Source: Ananas comosus
Lineage: Eukaryota; Streptophyta; Magnoliopsida; Poales; Bromeliaceae
NCBI RefSeq assembly: GCF_001540865.1
Contig: NC_033623.1
Coordinates: forward strand, 12,547,286 to 12,611,285
Reading direction: 5' to 3'
Length of the DNA: 64,000 nt
Shown: piece after piece, positions 11,439 through 22,972 of the stretch
How the letters are laid out: each line of letters begins with the position of its first letter
Position numbering within the stretch: position 1 is the first letter of the stretch
Translations under genes and position numbers: made by a program
Notes under the pieces: generated by a model
Told to the model about the DNA's origin: nothing
The model's database searches: none
The model's input: only the letters and a program-made list of their open reading frames with translations

Positions 11439-13643
11439 CTACGCCGCACCAAAGAGGTAAGGCATGTCGCCGAGCACCTTTTTCACGATGTTCTCCGTCC
11501 AGTCGTCGGCCTCTGCGCCCTGCTTGGCGATATCATTCATTATCTCATCGGGGTCGTGATGCATCGCTTTCAATTGATCCGCTGCCGAGGGCCCGGTCGC
11601 CAATAGCTCCACGGTAAATCCTCCGGAGCTCCCGGCCGTGCTATCCACCCGAACCAAAGTCGGCCCACCGAACAGATTGTGCTTGCATCCCAGTGGCTCC
11701 TGGTACGCTCCCGCCAGGAAGGTCCCGATATAGTACCCGCCGCCACTTTGTTCCAAGGCATGGAGGGGGAGAGTCAGGGCCTCGCCAATGAACTGGTCGA
11801 TCTTGCCGTCGCTGTCGCATGTGAGGTCGATGAGCGTGCCCTTCTGCGTCGGCTGCTCATTCAGCCGGTGTATCGGCAGGATCGGGAAAAGCTGCTTGAT
11901 ACCCCAGAAGTCCGGCGTGAGCGAGAAGACCGACAGGTTCGCGTGGTACGAGTAGGTCGTCTCCCCGGCTGCCTCCAGCTGCTTCGCCAGACGCCTGCTG
12001 AGCTTGAAGATCTCGACCCCGTGCTTCTTGAGCTGGTCTGCGTGTGCTCTGGAAGTGTTGTTGTTGCTGTCCCTTGATCGGACGGCGGATTTGAGGTTGG
12101 CGTGAAGCTTCGTCGGGTTTCCGACGAGCTCGTCCAGGCGGCTGATTAATTCGTCGGATGAGACCGAGTCGCTGGGATCCTCCACGACCGACAGTGCATC
12201 GTATATCAGGATGGAGTGGTGGGACGCGAGGGCGCGGCCACTCTCGCTGCACAGCACCGGATGCTGCACACCATTCTGGTTGCACACGAGCTTCGCAGCC
12301 TGCACCACCGCCGACGCATATTCTTCAAAGCCGTACGCCACCGACATGTCTGAGGACCCCGACCGCGTCCCATCATAGTCGATCCCGAGCCCCCCGCCGA
12401 TGTCGAGGGTGCCCATCGGTGCCCCCATCTTCACCAGGTTGCAGTAGTACCTGTTCAATACGAAAATAGTGAAATACTGCTATATAATAGTTTAAGCTTT
12501 TTGAATATGAACAGTCATTTCGCCATACCCGGAAGCCTCGCGCACTGCACTGCTGAGAATGGATGTGGTGGGGATTTGCGACCCGATGTGGAAGTGAAGT
12601 AGTTTGAGGCAATCGAGCATGCCGAGTTGTTCTAGCTTCTTTGCAACGGCATAGATTTGGGCCTCCAAAAGCCCGAACTTGCCGTGCTTGCCCGAGGTGG
12701 ACCCGAAGTGGCCCGGGTTGGTGGTGAGCAGCCTCGCACGGATGCCGAGCACGGGGCGGATATTGAGCTTCTTGCTCGCCGCCACCACCGTGTCGACCTC
12801 ATCCTCCAACTCGAGCACGATGATTGTGTTGAGTTTGATGGTGCGCGCCACGAGGGCGAGGGAGATGTAGTCCATGTCCTTGTAGCCGTTGCACACCAGG
12901 TACGCCTCCGGGCTTCCGTTGATAAGGCTGTGCATGGCGAGGAGGAGCTCCGGTTTCGACCCGGCCTCGAGTCCGAAGTTGTAGTAGTGGTCTTCCCCAA
13001 ATTTGACCACGTGGCCCTTCCCAAAATTGACCAGGTTGTCCACTACGTCCTTGTTCTGATTCACCTGTTCGATATGAAATAGTGTTATATACATCATTCT
13101 TTAGCGACTTAATTATTTTTTGATATAATCAGTCATTTTATATACTACCATTTAAGAAATAATTATGGAGAAAATAGTTTCTATTATACAGGTTCTCCTT
13201 CTCTCATTTAACGAATTATATATATAGACTATCATTCTATGTTTTATAGTCCGAAACGAAATAAATAAGAAAAAATGATATCTGATCAAGCGAGTTAGCT
13301 CCTGGTTTAAACTTCTAGAGTAATTTATTTGTTCTAATTGGTGCACCTTCACGGGAAACACCCCCTGATAGTGGGAGTTGTAGCCCGTATACTGAATGGC
13401 ATTAATGAACGCAGTATAGAGCGAGTCCAAACGGTGCTTTAGCACGTCCGGGAAGCGGAGGATGAGCGGGAACTGGAGATTCTTCGCAGTCGCGGCCTTC
13501 ACCGCTGCGAGGAGATCAATCTCCTGCTCAGAGGTGGTCTCAACGCCGTTAGTCTTAACGGAGATGTTTCCGCTAGAGTTAACGGCGAAGTAAGGGTCGC
13601 CCCATCCCTCAATATTGTAGAGGTAACCATAGTTGGTCGACAT
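11439..13643 (-). CDS. ADC: Arginine decarboxylase, copy A (3 exons, 614 aa)
   Basis: Biosynthetic arginine decarboxylase, the PLP enzyme that converts arginine to agmatine, the first step of the plant arginine route to putrescine. Exons on the minus strand: 13643-13347, 13064-12529 and 12450-11439, joined at GT/AG sites in phase 0 and phase 2. Visible landmarks: N-terminal GWGDPYF and [16 protein letters not shown] ending in the PLP lysine K99; [33 protein letters not shown] near 296-305 (phosphate-binding loop); CSESGRA near 345-351; TCDSDG with the catalytic-type cysteine near 489; NLFGGP; and a MPYLF end. All main family blocks are intact, so the enzyme looks functional. At 614 aa it is about 90 residues shorter than the usual ~700-aa plant enzymes, lacking most of their N-terminal extension and having a shorter central part. 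Two introns are unusual, because well-studied angiosperm genes are intronless in the coding region. Copy B at 34.1-36.4 kb is its duplicate. A 24-bp tandem repeat lengthens exon 2. Confidence 0.95.
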
Positions 13644-13746
13644 TATTAAATGCCTCTCCTCCCTACACGAAGAGTTTGCTAATAAAAACTAGGCTTTAGT
13701 TTCGCAGTGAGTAGTGCATGAGAGGGGGTGTGTAAGGGAGGGGCCC

Positions 13747-13754
13747 TTTATATA
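13747..13754 (-). promoter_or_regulatory. TATA box of arginine decarboxylase copy A
   Basis: On the minus strand the motif TATATAAA sits about 105 bp upstream of the start codon at 13643. The surrounding GGCGCGCCTATATA context is shared with copy B at the same relative place, which supports a conserved core promoter. The transcription start itself cannot be seen. Confidence 0.65.
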
Positions 13755-13971
13755 GGCGCGCTCCAAGATACCACCAGGCGAGATAATTTCTCTCCTTTAT
13801 TAATTTTCAACGATCGAGATCTCTTCTGTGGATTTGCTACAGATTGAACGGACGGGATCTGTTTATAGTGCGTTGTGTGGCCTGCGTTCTATCGTCGGTT
13901 TGATTACAACACCAACGTCCGATTTGTTCAAGCAAAGTAATTTTCGGTCATAGACGAATATTAGAGTTGAG

Positions 13972-14205
13972 CTGGAATACTGTTAATAGTATTTAAAATT
14001 TTTTATTATCTATTTTTAAGTCATTAGATTTATACTTCAATCAATTATACCATTTAAATCATACCATTCAACTAATTAGACGCTTAATGTTAGAGGAACT
14101 ACCAGTAAACCTTAATAGACCATTATCATTCTAACCTCACAATTTTTCATACAAAAGTTAAAAACTCGATAACAATAAAATCCAAATACTTTCAATAATA
14201 TTCCA
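13972..14205. mobile_element. About 230-bp MITE family, copy 1
   Basis: Begins near GAATACTGTTAATAGTATTT and ends AATAATATTCCAGACC, with the interior ATACCATTCAACTAATTAG. Relatives at 14.39, 19.37, 21.19 and 33.46 kb share the 'ATAGCACC' style ends and the CATCATTCTAACC interior. Confidence 0.5.
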
Positions 14206-14390
14206 GACCAATTCTGAAAACTATATGTGAATCAAATTTACAATAATATAATTAAATTCAAATTTTGAATTTTTTAAATATCATTACTTTGACTTCATCC
14301 CACTTGGAGGCGAAATCAATTACAGAAAAAAAATGTGCAAAAAAATATATAGTAAAAGAAAAAAAAAAAGAGATTTTGTATATTATACTT

Positions 14391-14615
14391 TGAGTCCGGC
14401 TGGGATACTATCGATAGCACCAAATATTTGATGCTATCAAGTTTTTCACTATTAGATTTAATTCTTTGACTATTTTCTAGATTATCTTATTCAACCAATA
14501 ACTTACTCAACCTTAGAAGATCCACATCATTCTAACCAAATATTTTTTTTCACCTAAGGGCCGAAAATCTAATAGCATCAATAGCTTGGTGCTATTGATA
14601 ACATTACAGTCTAGG
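14391..14615. mobile_element. About 230-bp MITE family, copy 2
   Basis: GGGATACTATCGATAGCACC at the left and GGTGCTATTGATAACATTAC at the right form imperfect terminal inverted repeats; no coding. Confidence 0.65.
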
Positions 14616-15336
14616 TCCTATATTTTATTGAATTGCAATTTATTATTTATTAACTTATATAAAAACTAAAAAAATATTTTATATTTTCAATTTTTTACCA
14701 AACAAATTGTAGAATTGAGAGGATTTTATTTTCACAATCATAAAAATAAGCAAAAAAAAAATACTTTTATTTAAATTTAAATTTAAATTCTACATCCATT
14801 TAAAATTCAGCTTGGACGGAACAAACATGTCTATAGTAGGAAAAATTTTAGAATGCAACAGGTATATTAGTGACGTGGCGTAATAAATCTATCAAATTGC
14901 TCTATTTAGGTGTATATATTCCATCATAATTATAAAAAAATATTTTTATTATATTTTTATTTAAAATAAAAATATAATTAATTTGTTATTAATAATATGG
15001 TGCCAGTATCACAGTGTAGAATTCCTCCCCCAGAAGCCGCGCAATTACACGGAGAAGGAGAAACGAGCAAGGGCGCGCTTTTTACACTTCTGCGCAATTA
15101 TTACAGAAAAGGACAAGGCGCGCGCTTTTTACGTTTTCCGTCACGTGTTTGTGGTCGCGCCACGTCCCTAAAGTGGATTCCCCCCGCAGATGTTTACGCG
15201 CATAAAATAGACGCATTACTTAACGTTTTGGGCCGTGTTGCTATTTGGGCCACATTGTCTGATGAGAAAATAATTACGGTTTGGTTAACCTACAATGATA
15301 TTAACTAGATCAACTTCGATTTGCCGCTTTTCTTAT
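14616..15336. other. Distal promoter region of ADC-A
   Basis: No gene. TTTACGCGCATAAAATAGAC (15191) matches TTTTACGCGCATAAAATAGG (36858) upstream of copy B, so this stretch belongs to the duplicated promoter. A G-box core CACGTG lies at 15142-15147. Two short overlapping frames (about 62 and 103 aa) across 14983-15308 look non-coding. Confidence 0.5.
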
Positions 15337-15462
15337 TAGGTGCTGTTTGGTTCTACGCAAGACTGTAAAAAAAAAAAAAAAATTGATGAAAAAAATTTTC
15401 GGAGAAAATTATATTGTGCTTCGTAATATTTGGTTTGTAGAAAATGAAAAATAATCTTCAAT

Positions 15463-15930
15463 CACATATTGACCTAGGGATATATTTTTTAGACACTTTT
15501 ATATAAGTGCTTCATTTATGTCAAAATTTTTTTAAAAAATCTATTAAGGGCTAAATATAAAACTCAATCCAATAAAAAATAAAAAAATTCTCTACTCAAC
15601 CAACCACATTTAGTCAACTCGGCCCGATTACAAAAAAAAAGAAAAAGAAAAATTGATCAACATCTCTCCCTTCTCCTCCTCCGCCGCCACAACTGACGAG
15701 ATAGGGTTCCGACAACTCGAGTTTGGCCGCGAGAATCTAACAGAGACTAGAGAGGGTTACGATCACCACGTATCTTTTCGCCACAGATCACAGAAAAAGT
15801 GGGTGCCAAATATCAAGGCGGCCCTATCTATACCGACCCCACATATAGCAATATTTTTAAAATGTTTCGGTAATTCAGCCAGCAACACTTTTTAACCTAT
15901 ACCGATATTTAAAATTGTCGATAATTCAGC
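15463..15930 (-). mobile_element. CACTA-like element, degenerate copy
   Basis: Shares GGCCCGATTACA, CCCACATATAGCAA and GATATTTAAAATTGTCG blocks with the 514-bp copies at 29.7 and 30.9 kb; ends eroded. Confidence 0.6.
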
Positions 15931-16072
15931 CAGTAGATGTTTGGTTGAACGAAAAAGAAAGAAAAAATAAATAAAAAATTATTATATGTATTTTCTTATG
16001 TTATATATATTATATATTATTAACATATAATAATTATTACAATATATTTAATTATTATAATTTATATTTAGA

Positions 16073-16415
16073 AAAAACTTCAAACCCGCTCTATGGTTTC
16101 GCACTTTTTCACTTTAGTACGTTGTGGTTTAAAGTGTATCAATTTGGTGTCCTGTGGTTTCATTTTTATCTTTTCGGCAGCTTTTCGTTTATATTTCGTT
16201 AAATTATATACAGAAAACTTCATATATCAAACTAGGTTTCTCGAATATTTATTTTAGCACCCTTTAATTTTAATTTTGTTACTGATTTAAAAAAATAGTG
16301 AATTGATAATAAAAAAAGAAAAATAAAACCACATGACGCTAAATTAATACACTTTAAACCACATGATACTAAAGTGAAAATGTGCGAAACCACAGGGAAT
16401 TTTTTAAAATTTTTT
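16073..16415. mobile_element. Mutator-like inverted-repeat MITE, copy 2
   Basis: Arms GGTTTAAAGTGTATCAATTT and AATACACTTTAAACCACATG plus the TTTCGTTAAATTAT centre of the family. Confidence 0.65.
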
Positions 16416-16738
16416 CTTATATTTATAAATAAAATATTATATAATAGTGTATTTATATAAAAAATAAAATAAAACTATATATATATATATATATATATAT
16501 CAAAGAAGGAGAGAGAGGTCCGAAGCCCACCTCATGGACCGCGTGCAAAAAGTCAAATGAGCCCCGTGTATTCTATCGTAGTTTTTCGTTTCCGCTCCAT
16601 AAACTGAAATATTTAGGCGTATTTGTAAAAAAAAATTTCGAGAAAATTTTTTTACGGACAAGCAAACATCAAAAAATTATTTTTCAACTGAAAATTTATT
16701 TTCAGAGTAATTTTCTAGAGAACCAAAGACACCCTTAG

Positions 16739-17850
16739 CGTATTTTTATTTTACCATTCTTTACTTCAAAAGGTTACGCTTAATTATTCGTTTATTTTTT
16801 TTATTTTATCTAAAAAACTTACCATCAAAGAGAGTAGTAAAGTGAGATTTTTATAGAATCACAAAGTGACATCCTATTTCACGATAGATTATTACAATAA
16901 AATAAAAATAAAATTATCGAATGGTTAAATATAATTTTTCAAACTATAGAATAATAAAATAAAAATACATTAAACCATCGGTATTAAATATAACTTTCTA
17001 AACGATAGGATGCTGAAGTAAAAAATGCGCTAAATTACAATGGGATAAATTAAAGCGTATCCTTATTTTCTATCACAAGATCATATTCGTTGAGTTTGCT
17101 ATGATTTTTATCTCATGATCATTGTAGCGACTCTCTTTACATGAAAATAAAAAATGCACCACATAGAATTTACTTTAAACCACTTATATGCCATATGAGA
17201 TGATAGATAGCCTAAATAGAGATAATAGGATAATTTTATATTAAAATGATGCTCTATACTTTTCTATAATATTGAGGCATTTGATCAAATGGTTGTTGCT
17301 ATTCCAATATAGAATAATTGCGACAAAGCAAACTTTTTTCTATGGAAAGTCAATTCTATGATTTGACTTATGTTATTAAAAGAATGGTTGCACTATGTGA
17401 TATTTAAAAGAGCATTATAATTTTTACGATCTAAAATGCATGTAAATTTTATACTTTATTCATTCAAAGTTTATTTTAACCTCAGTAGTCTTTTTTTTTT
17501 TTAGTATTAAAAATTTACAATGATTGTTTCAATTCATAAGACGGTGGGGGCGCAGAATTTATATACACTCCTAAAGAAGTGTTTAATTAAGTAGTATGTC
17601 CCTATTTAAAACAACTAATAATGTTTATTGAATTTAGTTAAAGTCGAGAATAATCAATAATTATTATTTGAGGATAAAGCTATTCGTATGTACTATCAAT
17701 TGCAATCATCAAATCAAATAGTAACTTTTTGGTACAAAAATTATTTTAGATTAATTTAATTTGATAACTAAGAATGAAGAATGTATTGAATAGAAAGTAT
17801 CTAGATTTTTCTTACAACAAGTCATATGAGGAACTAACTGCATCTTACAC
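16739..17850. other. Spacer, distal upstream region of ADC-A
   Basis: No gene. The block around 17600-17850 (CAATCATCAAATCAAATAG, AAGTCATATGAGGAACT) matches 37200-37445 (CAATTATCAAATCAAATGG, AAATCATGTGAGGAGCT) upstream of copy B. Confidence 0.5.
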
Positions 17851-17854
17851 AGTT

Positions 17855-18004
17855 AGCTAAAAGCTTAATAGTTGGTATCAAAAGTACTAAATTTGAAGTC
17901 TAATTATTTCACATTTTTAATTTTTTTAAAAAATAAATAAAGCGTGTAGCTTGCTACTCCTCTTTCTCTGTCCCTCTCTCTTTCTCTCTCTCTAAAAAAA
18001 AAAA
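17855..18004 (+). mobile_element. SINE, degenerate copy
   Basis: AAAAGCTTAATAGTTGGTAT, TTTGAAGTCTAATTATTTCA, AAATAAAGCGTGTAGC, then a CT-rich region and an A run. Confidence 0.55.
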
Positions 18005-18128
18005 GCTTTTTTGTGGTCTTTTCTAAAAGAATTTAGCTAGATTTGGACAACCGTGGGGGAGCGGCTTGACTCTTGAGAGTTGATTTTCATTTTTTGGGTA
18101 AACTTCTAATTGCCTTCATGTGTAATTT

Positions 18129-18295
18129 TCTTTTTTATTTTTATTTTTATTTTTATTTTTAAGAGGTAGGTAGCACGCTACCTGCTTCGTTTATTTCATT
18201 TAGAAATAAACTTAGCTGGAAATGTGAATCAACTAGGATTTGAACTTGGGTCTCGGGTACCAACCACCAAGCCCTTTGCCATTTGCTCTAGGGAC
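18129..18295 (-). mobile_element. SINE, minus strand, with 9-bp target duplication
   Basis: Well-preserved copy: GTAGGTAGCACGCTACCTGC tail, AAATAAACTTAGCTGG, a B-box region reading GGATTTGAACTTGG, and GCCATTTGCTCTAGGGACG. GTGTAATTT flanks both sides (18120-18128 and 18296-18304). Confidence 0.8.
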
Positions 18296-18304
18296 GTGTA
18301 ATTT

Positions 18305-19372
18305 GCACTTTGTGCTCTGTTATTAAAATGTTTCACTTTGCCTTGTTATGGTTTAGTTCATTTCATTTTTTGCATCTCGTCGTTCAAAAATTTGGTTTAG
18401 CATATTGTTTACTTTACTATCTCGTGGTTTTCAAATATTTTACTTTAGCATTCTATTTGCCATTGATATTTTTTTGGTAAAGTAAAATATTAAATAGAAA
18501 GAGCACAAAGTGCAAATCTTTCAACCAGGTAATGTCAAAGTAAAAAAACGCTATATCACATGGTATAATTTGAAGTTATCCGCCTCTTTCCAAAAATAAA
18601 CATCTCTTCCCTTATTAGTCTTTAAATCAGTAATTCGACGGTCAAATGAAGCAGCAGTTAAGCTAGATTTTTTTTTCATTTTTAATGAATGGCTACTTTG
18701 ATGCAAAAATTGTTTGCTGTTGATTATACATAAAAATTGATTTTATCGAACCGATTTAATTGACCGCAAATCTCAACGTAAGTAGTACAAAAAAAAATCT
18801 TCAAAATGACATAGACTACATGTTAATAAACCAAGTCTAGAATATACCAGTTATATTGATGATGTGGCGTGCCTAACTAATCAAATTGTTTTCGTTTGGT
18901 TCACTCGTTCCATCATAATTATTTAGAAAAATATTTTTATTCTGTTTTATTTTTTAAAATATAATTAATTACTTATTGATGTTGTGGTATAAGTGATATA
19001 TAGTAGACCTTCAACCTTACCTTAGAAAGGTTAACGACAAGGGCAAAGTTTTGGAATCTTTCTTTCAATCGGGAGAAAAGGAAAGAAAAAAAAGCTTAGA
19101 AAATTATTGATGTAGAGTTTCTAAAATATCACTTTTATGCAAGGTTAATATGTATGTTAAACCTGTAGTATACAAAATTGGCAACATGCTCTGTCCTAAA
19201 TAAATTTAATTTTTTTTACAAATATTGACACGACATTTATTAATTTTCTCTTATTGTTATAGTTATCTTTCTACCATAAATTAAACTTTTGCCTTAATGA
19301 AGTAATTGCAAGTGTTAGTATGTTTATGCTAACACTTGGTTTGTTAGTATATGTACATAAAAACACTTGGTA
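18305..19372. other. AT-rich spacer with diverged repeats
   Basis: No gene. The block at about 18840-18990 (GTGGCGTGCCTAACTAATCA; AAAAATATTTTTATTCTG) resembles 14870-14990. An inverted pair around 18300-18580 carries 'TGCACTTTGTGCTC' and 'GCACAAAGTGCAAATC' and is probably a MITE. Confidence 0.45.
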
Positions 19373-19590
19373 CTTCAATAGTATCAAGCATTAATTTGAT
19401 GCTATCAATTTTTTCACTATTAAATCTATTAATTTAATCATGTAATGATTTTTATTTTTTAGATTATATTATTTTACCAACAATCACTAAATTTGAAATA
19501 GACCGCTATTGTCTCAGCCCTACAATCTTTTATTCAATGACTGAAAATTTACAAATGCTAATAACTTAGTGTTATTATAAATATTTAAAC
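19373..19590. mobile_element. About 230-bp MITE family, copy 3
   Basis: CAATAGTATCAAGCATTAAT at the left and TGCTAATAACTTAGTGTTAT at the right, same order as the 14.39-kb copy. Confidence 0.5.
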
Positions 19591-20389
19591 CTAATTCTAT
19601 AAAGTGAGAATGAGACTAAAATACTATTAATAGTAAAAAAAAATAATATTTACTGTTAAAATTTTATTTCCGAAATAATTACTATTTTATCTAAATTTTA
19701 TTTAGTTCTGCTTATTTTAAAATAAATATAAATAAAAAAAAAACACGTGCTATGAAATTTCAGTGGTCCACGAAGTTACCCGCGGTACATATATTAACAC
19801 ACTAACGGTCCGCATCTTTCAGATCGAATTGCAGGGGACAGCTGTTAGACGTCCACGTGTCACCCTCACAATCATCATAGATTAGCGTTACACCTTAGAT
19901 TTTTTTCCATTTTCGCGTGGTCGTCCATCCCGGGATAAATGATACATAGTATCTTCTATCAATCATATTTAAACTTAAAAATTCACTCAAAATATATTTT
20001 TATTATATATATATATATATATATATATTTAAAAAAAGATGATGATAAGATATAAGCAAGACTTTTTTTAGAATACTCATCTCATCATATTTTTTTTAAA
20101 AAATTATTATAGTTATTTATAAAGTAAAAAATTTAACTAGTTTCTGACAGATATAAATATCATATTAGACCATATTATATAGTAAAATAAATAAATAAAT
20201 TGCAACAGTCATATATCTGAAGTGGTCTCCGCGGCCAAATGTGTAAGGTTCACACATCACATTAGAATTTTTTAAAAATATTTTATTTACAAAAAAAATA
20301 ATTAATTAAATATAAATGATATGATATGACAATCGAATAATAAATTTTCTCGTATAGCATGCAGGATCAAAAACTTTTTGATGGTTGGG
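19591..20389. other. Spacer with ADC-promoter-like GC islet
   Basis: No gene. Around 19840-19940, TAGATTAGCGTTACACC and TTTCGCGTGGTCGTCCATC match 40280-40335 (GGATTAGCGTTACACC, GCGCGTGGTCCATCGT) in block B. AT microsatellite at about 20005-20029. Confidence 0.5.
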
Positions 20390-21032
20390 GCCATCTCTTA
20401 TCTACAAAGATGAAAGGAAAGGTGGAAAATTAAAGACCACAATGTACGGAAGTGCAGTAGATGGACCACTATTTATTGTCGTTAAAATGTATCTAGATCC
20501 CTCAATTATTGGTTATTTCAAACTCGAGCCCCCAAAACATGGCATGAGATAGCTAATAAAAATTCTCTGTATCATGTCTATTAATGCATTAAATAGTTAA
20601 AGATAACATTTTGGAGATTTGTAACAATTGTACTCAACAAGTTTTCTTGTGCTTGACGTCTCATTGCTAATTTCTTTTATTTTCTTTAAACAGCTCTCCA
20701 TCGCTCTTATCATTTTTTTTGTTTGCTATTAGTAATTGATGGTGGTTAACAAATTTTTTTAAAATAATTTTAATATAATCAATTTATTATTAAATTATAA
20801 ATGCATAAATAGTTTGAATTAAAATAAATAAAAAAAGTGAAAAATCTGAAGGATAATAATTGGAGCAGCGACTTCAAAATGGCTTATGATTGAGGGGTTC
20901 ATGTACATTTTCACCTAAATTATTATTCCGCGAGAAGTTTCGCTTGAAGTATATAAATGTCGTATATGATAAAGGATTACGATGCCGATTCTTCGAAAAG
21001 GACGAGGCTTCCTCCACGTCAATGTGGCGTTG

Positions 21033-21036
<4 letters not shown>

Positions 21037-21081
<45 letters not shown>
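21037..21081. repeat. (TA)n microsatellite
   Basis: About 45 bp of TA. Shorter TA runs lie at about 21249-21270 and 21445-21471. Confidence 0.8.
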
Positions 21082-21086
<5 letters not shown>

Positions 21087-21189
21087 ATAGTGGTCTCCTG
21101 TTAAATTAATAATGGTCCCCTAGGGTTGAGTGGGTGGTTGGTTTAATAATATAATCTAACAGGTGAAAATAATCAAAAGGTAAATCTAA

Positions 21190-21435
21190 CATTAAAAAAC
21201 TCAATAGTATCAAGAACTTAGTACTATCGATAGTATAGTAGCCGGGTTTATATATATATATATATATATTTTACCGTTAGATCTACTCCTCGGATCATTT
21301 TCAACCATTAGATTATACCATTCAACCAACCACCCACTAAATCCTAGGAGGCCCACATCATCTTAACCGCATATCTTTTAATCTAATGGCTAAAAATCTA
21401 CAAGCACTAATAACTTGGTATTTTTAAAAACATAG
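21190..21435. mobile_element. About 230-bp MITE family, copy 4
   Basis: CTTAGTACTATCGATAGTAT at the left, CACATCATCTTAACCG inside and GCACTAATAACTTGGTATTT at the right; carries an internal (TA)n expansion. Confidence 0.55.
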
Positions 21436-21441
21436 GAGCTC

Positions 21442-21475
<34 letters not shown>

Positions 21476-22248
21476 CAGTGGTCTCCAAGCAACAGTGAAT
21501 GATCGTTCAAGGAAAAAAAAAAACGTGGCCTAATTAATGAGATAATAATGTCACACCATGTCAGCAATATATAGCTAATTAAATATATATTTTTTAACAA
21601 ATAAAATTAATTATTAGGGAATGAGTTAATTTAAGAGACAGTTGTGATTGGTAGGGCTACGCGTAGATATGTGACCGACAAAGTTTAGATTTTTTCCATC
21701 AACTATCAACTTTATTTTTCCATTTTAAGCTTACAATATAAATGGTTTTTCCATAGGTCCTTTTGGCCCAGCTTTAATTATATATAACAATTCTTAAAAA
21801 TTATTAATATCAATACCTTTCAAATTAAAAAAATAATCTAAACTATCCATATTACTAATATTTCATTTTAAATATGGCTTAATTACCTCTTTTACTTATC
21901 TTACCCATTTAATTGTTGTAATATACGTTATAATCAAGAAAATATGTATTTATTATTAGTACTTTTATATATAGTTTCGCTTTGTTATCTAACATGTCTT
22001 CATTTTGATTATTTTAGTATCTTTTAATTTTTTTTTATATATTTAGTATATTTTCATTTTATTTGTCTAATTATGACCGGAAGAATTAAATACTTCGTTT
22101 GTTAGATTTATTTCTAAACCTTTAGATTATTCTAGATGTAATTTTAGCTTAGATTTATATTATTTTACATTTATTTCTTATTTAATTTTTTTTATCTTTG
22201 ATTTGTTTCGTATATACTACTTTGCGTCAACTAAAAAAAAAAAGGCTA

Positions 22249-22413
22249 CACTGATCGTCCTTAGAATAAGGGGCAAAGGGCTTGGTGGTTGGTATTTGAG
22301 ATCCCAAGTTCGAATCCTAGTTGATTCACATTTTCAGCTAAATTATTTCTAAATGAAATAAACGAAGCGAGTAGTGTGCTACGTATCTCTCCAAAAAAAA
22401 AAAAGAAAAAAAA
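22249..22413 (+). mobile_element. SINE inserted in distal unit copy 1 only
   Basis: AAGGGCTTGGTGGTTGGTAT, then a B-box-like AGTTCGAATCC, AAATGAAATAAACGAAGCG, and poly(A). GGCTA precedes it (22244-22248) and follows it (22414-22418). The matching place in unit copy 2 (about 25755-25770) has no insertion. Confidence 0.8.
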
Positions 22414-22454
22414 GGCTATTCTAAGTGATGTTAATTAATTATTGTGAGGGTTAA

Positions 22455-22972
22455 CATGATAACATAATTAGGTTATAGGGATACACGTTTGTGATACTTT
22501 TGTGTAAATGTCCCATTTATATCAAAACTTAAAAAAATCTACTTTTGCCAAACTATAAAACTCAATCCAACCAAAAATAAAAGGTTACTCTACTCAACCC
22601 ACCCCACCTAGTCCATTCGGCCCGATTACAAACATAAAAGAAAAAAAAAAAGGAAAAATCGATTATTATTTCCCCTTCTCCCCTCACTCAATTCACTGAA
22701 ATCCTAAACAAAGAGCCCTTTCCTCTCCTCCTCCTCCGCCATAGCAACCAATGAGGTAGAGTTCCGGCGGTTGCTAAATATTTAAATAAATTTTGGTAAA
22801 TTAGCATTACTCTTTTTAATTTATAGCGACACTTTTTAATTGTCACTATATACCTAGCGACTCCACATATAACAACATTTTTTAAAATGGTCGGTAATTT
22901 AGCCAGCATCACTTTTTTTGACCTGTACCGATATTTAAAAGTGTCGCTATAGACCATTTTTTTTGTCGTGAG
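22455..22972 (-). mobile_element. CACTA-like element, copy in distal unit 1
   Basis: Same order as the copy at 30872-31385: GGTTATAGGGATACAC, AACCCACCCCACCTAGTCC, CCTCCTCCTCCGCCATAGCA, and GTCGCTATAGACC near the right end. Terminal CACTA bases are eroded. The minus-strand frame at 22688-22957 is not a gene. Confidence 0.65.

Larger units (their letters stand above)
15337..16738. mobile_element. DNA element with nested CACTA-like and Mutator-like insertions
   Basis: Ends are TTAGGTGCTGTTTGGTTC (15337) and AACCAAAGACACCCTTA (to 16738), an inverted pair. Inside lie a truncated CACTA-like copy (about 15463-15930) and a Mutator-like MITE (about 16073-16415), followed by an (AT)n run. An open frame at 15653-15895 belongs to the CACTA-like insert. 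Confidence 0.55.

Noticed and set aside
14983..15308. 62- and 103-aa frames upstream of ADC-A
   Set aside because: No domain; the region is duplicated promoter sequence and the equivalent place near ADC-B does not keep the frames.
22688..22957. 89-aa minus-strand frame
   Set aside because: Lies entirely inside a CACTA-like non-autonomous element; equivalent frames are broken in other copies.
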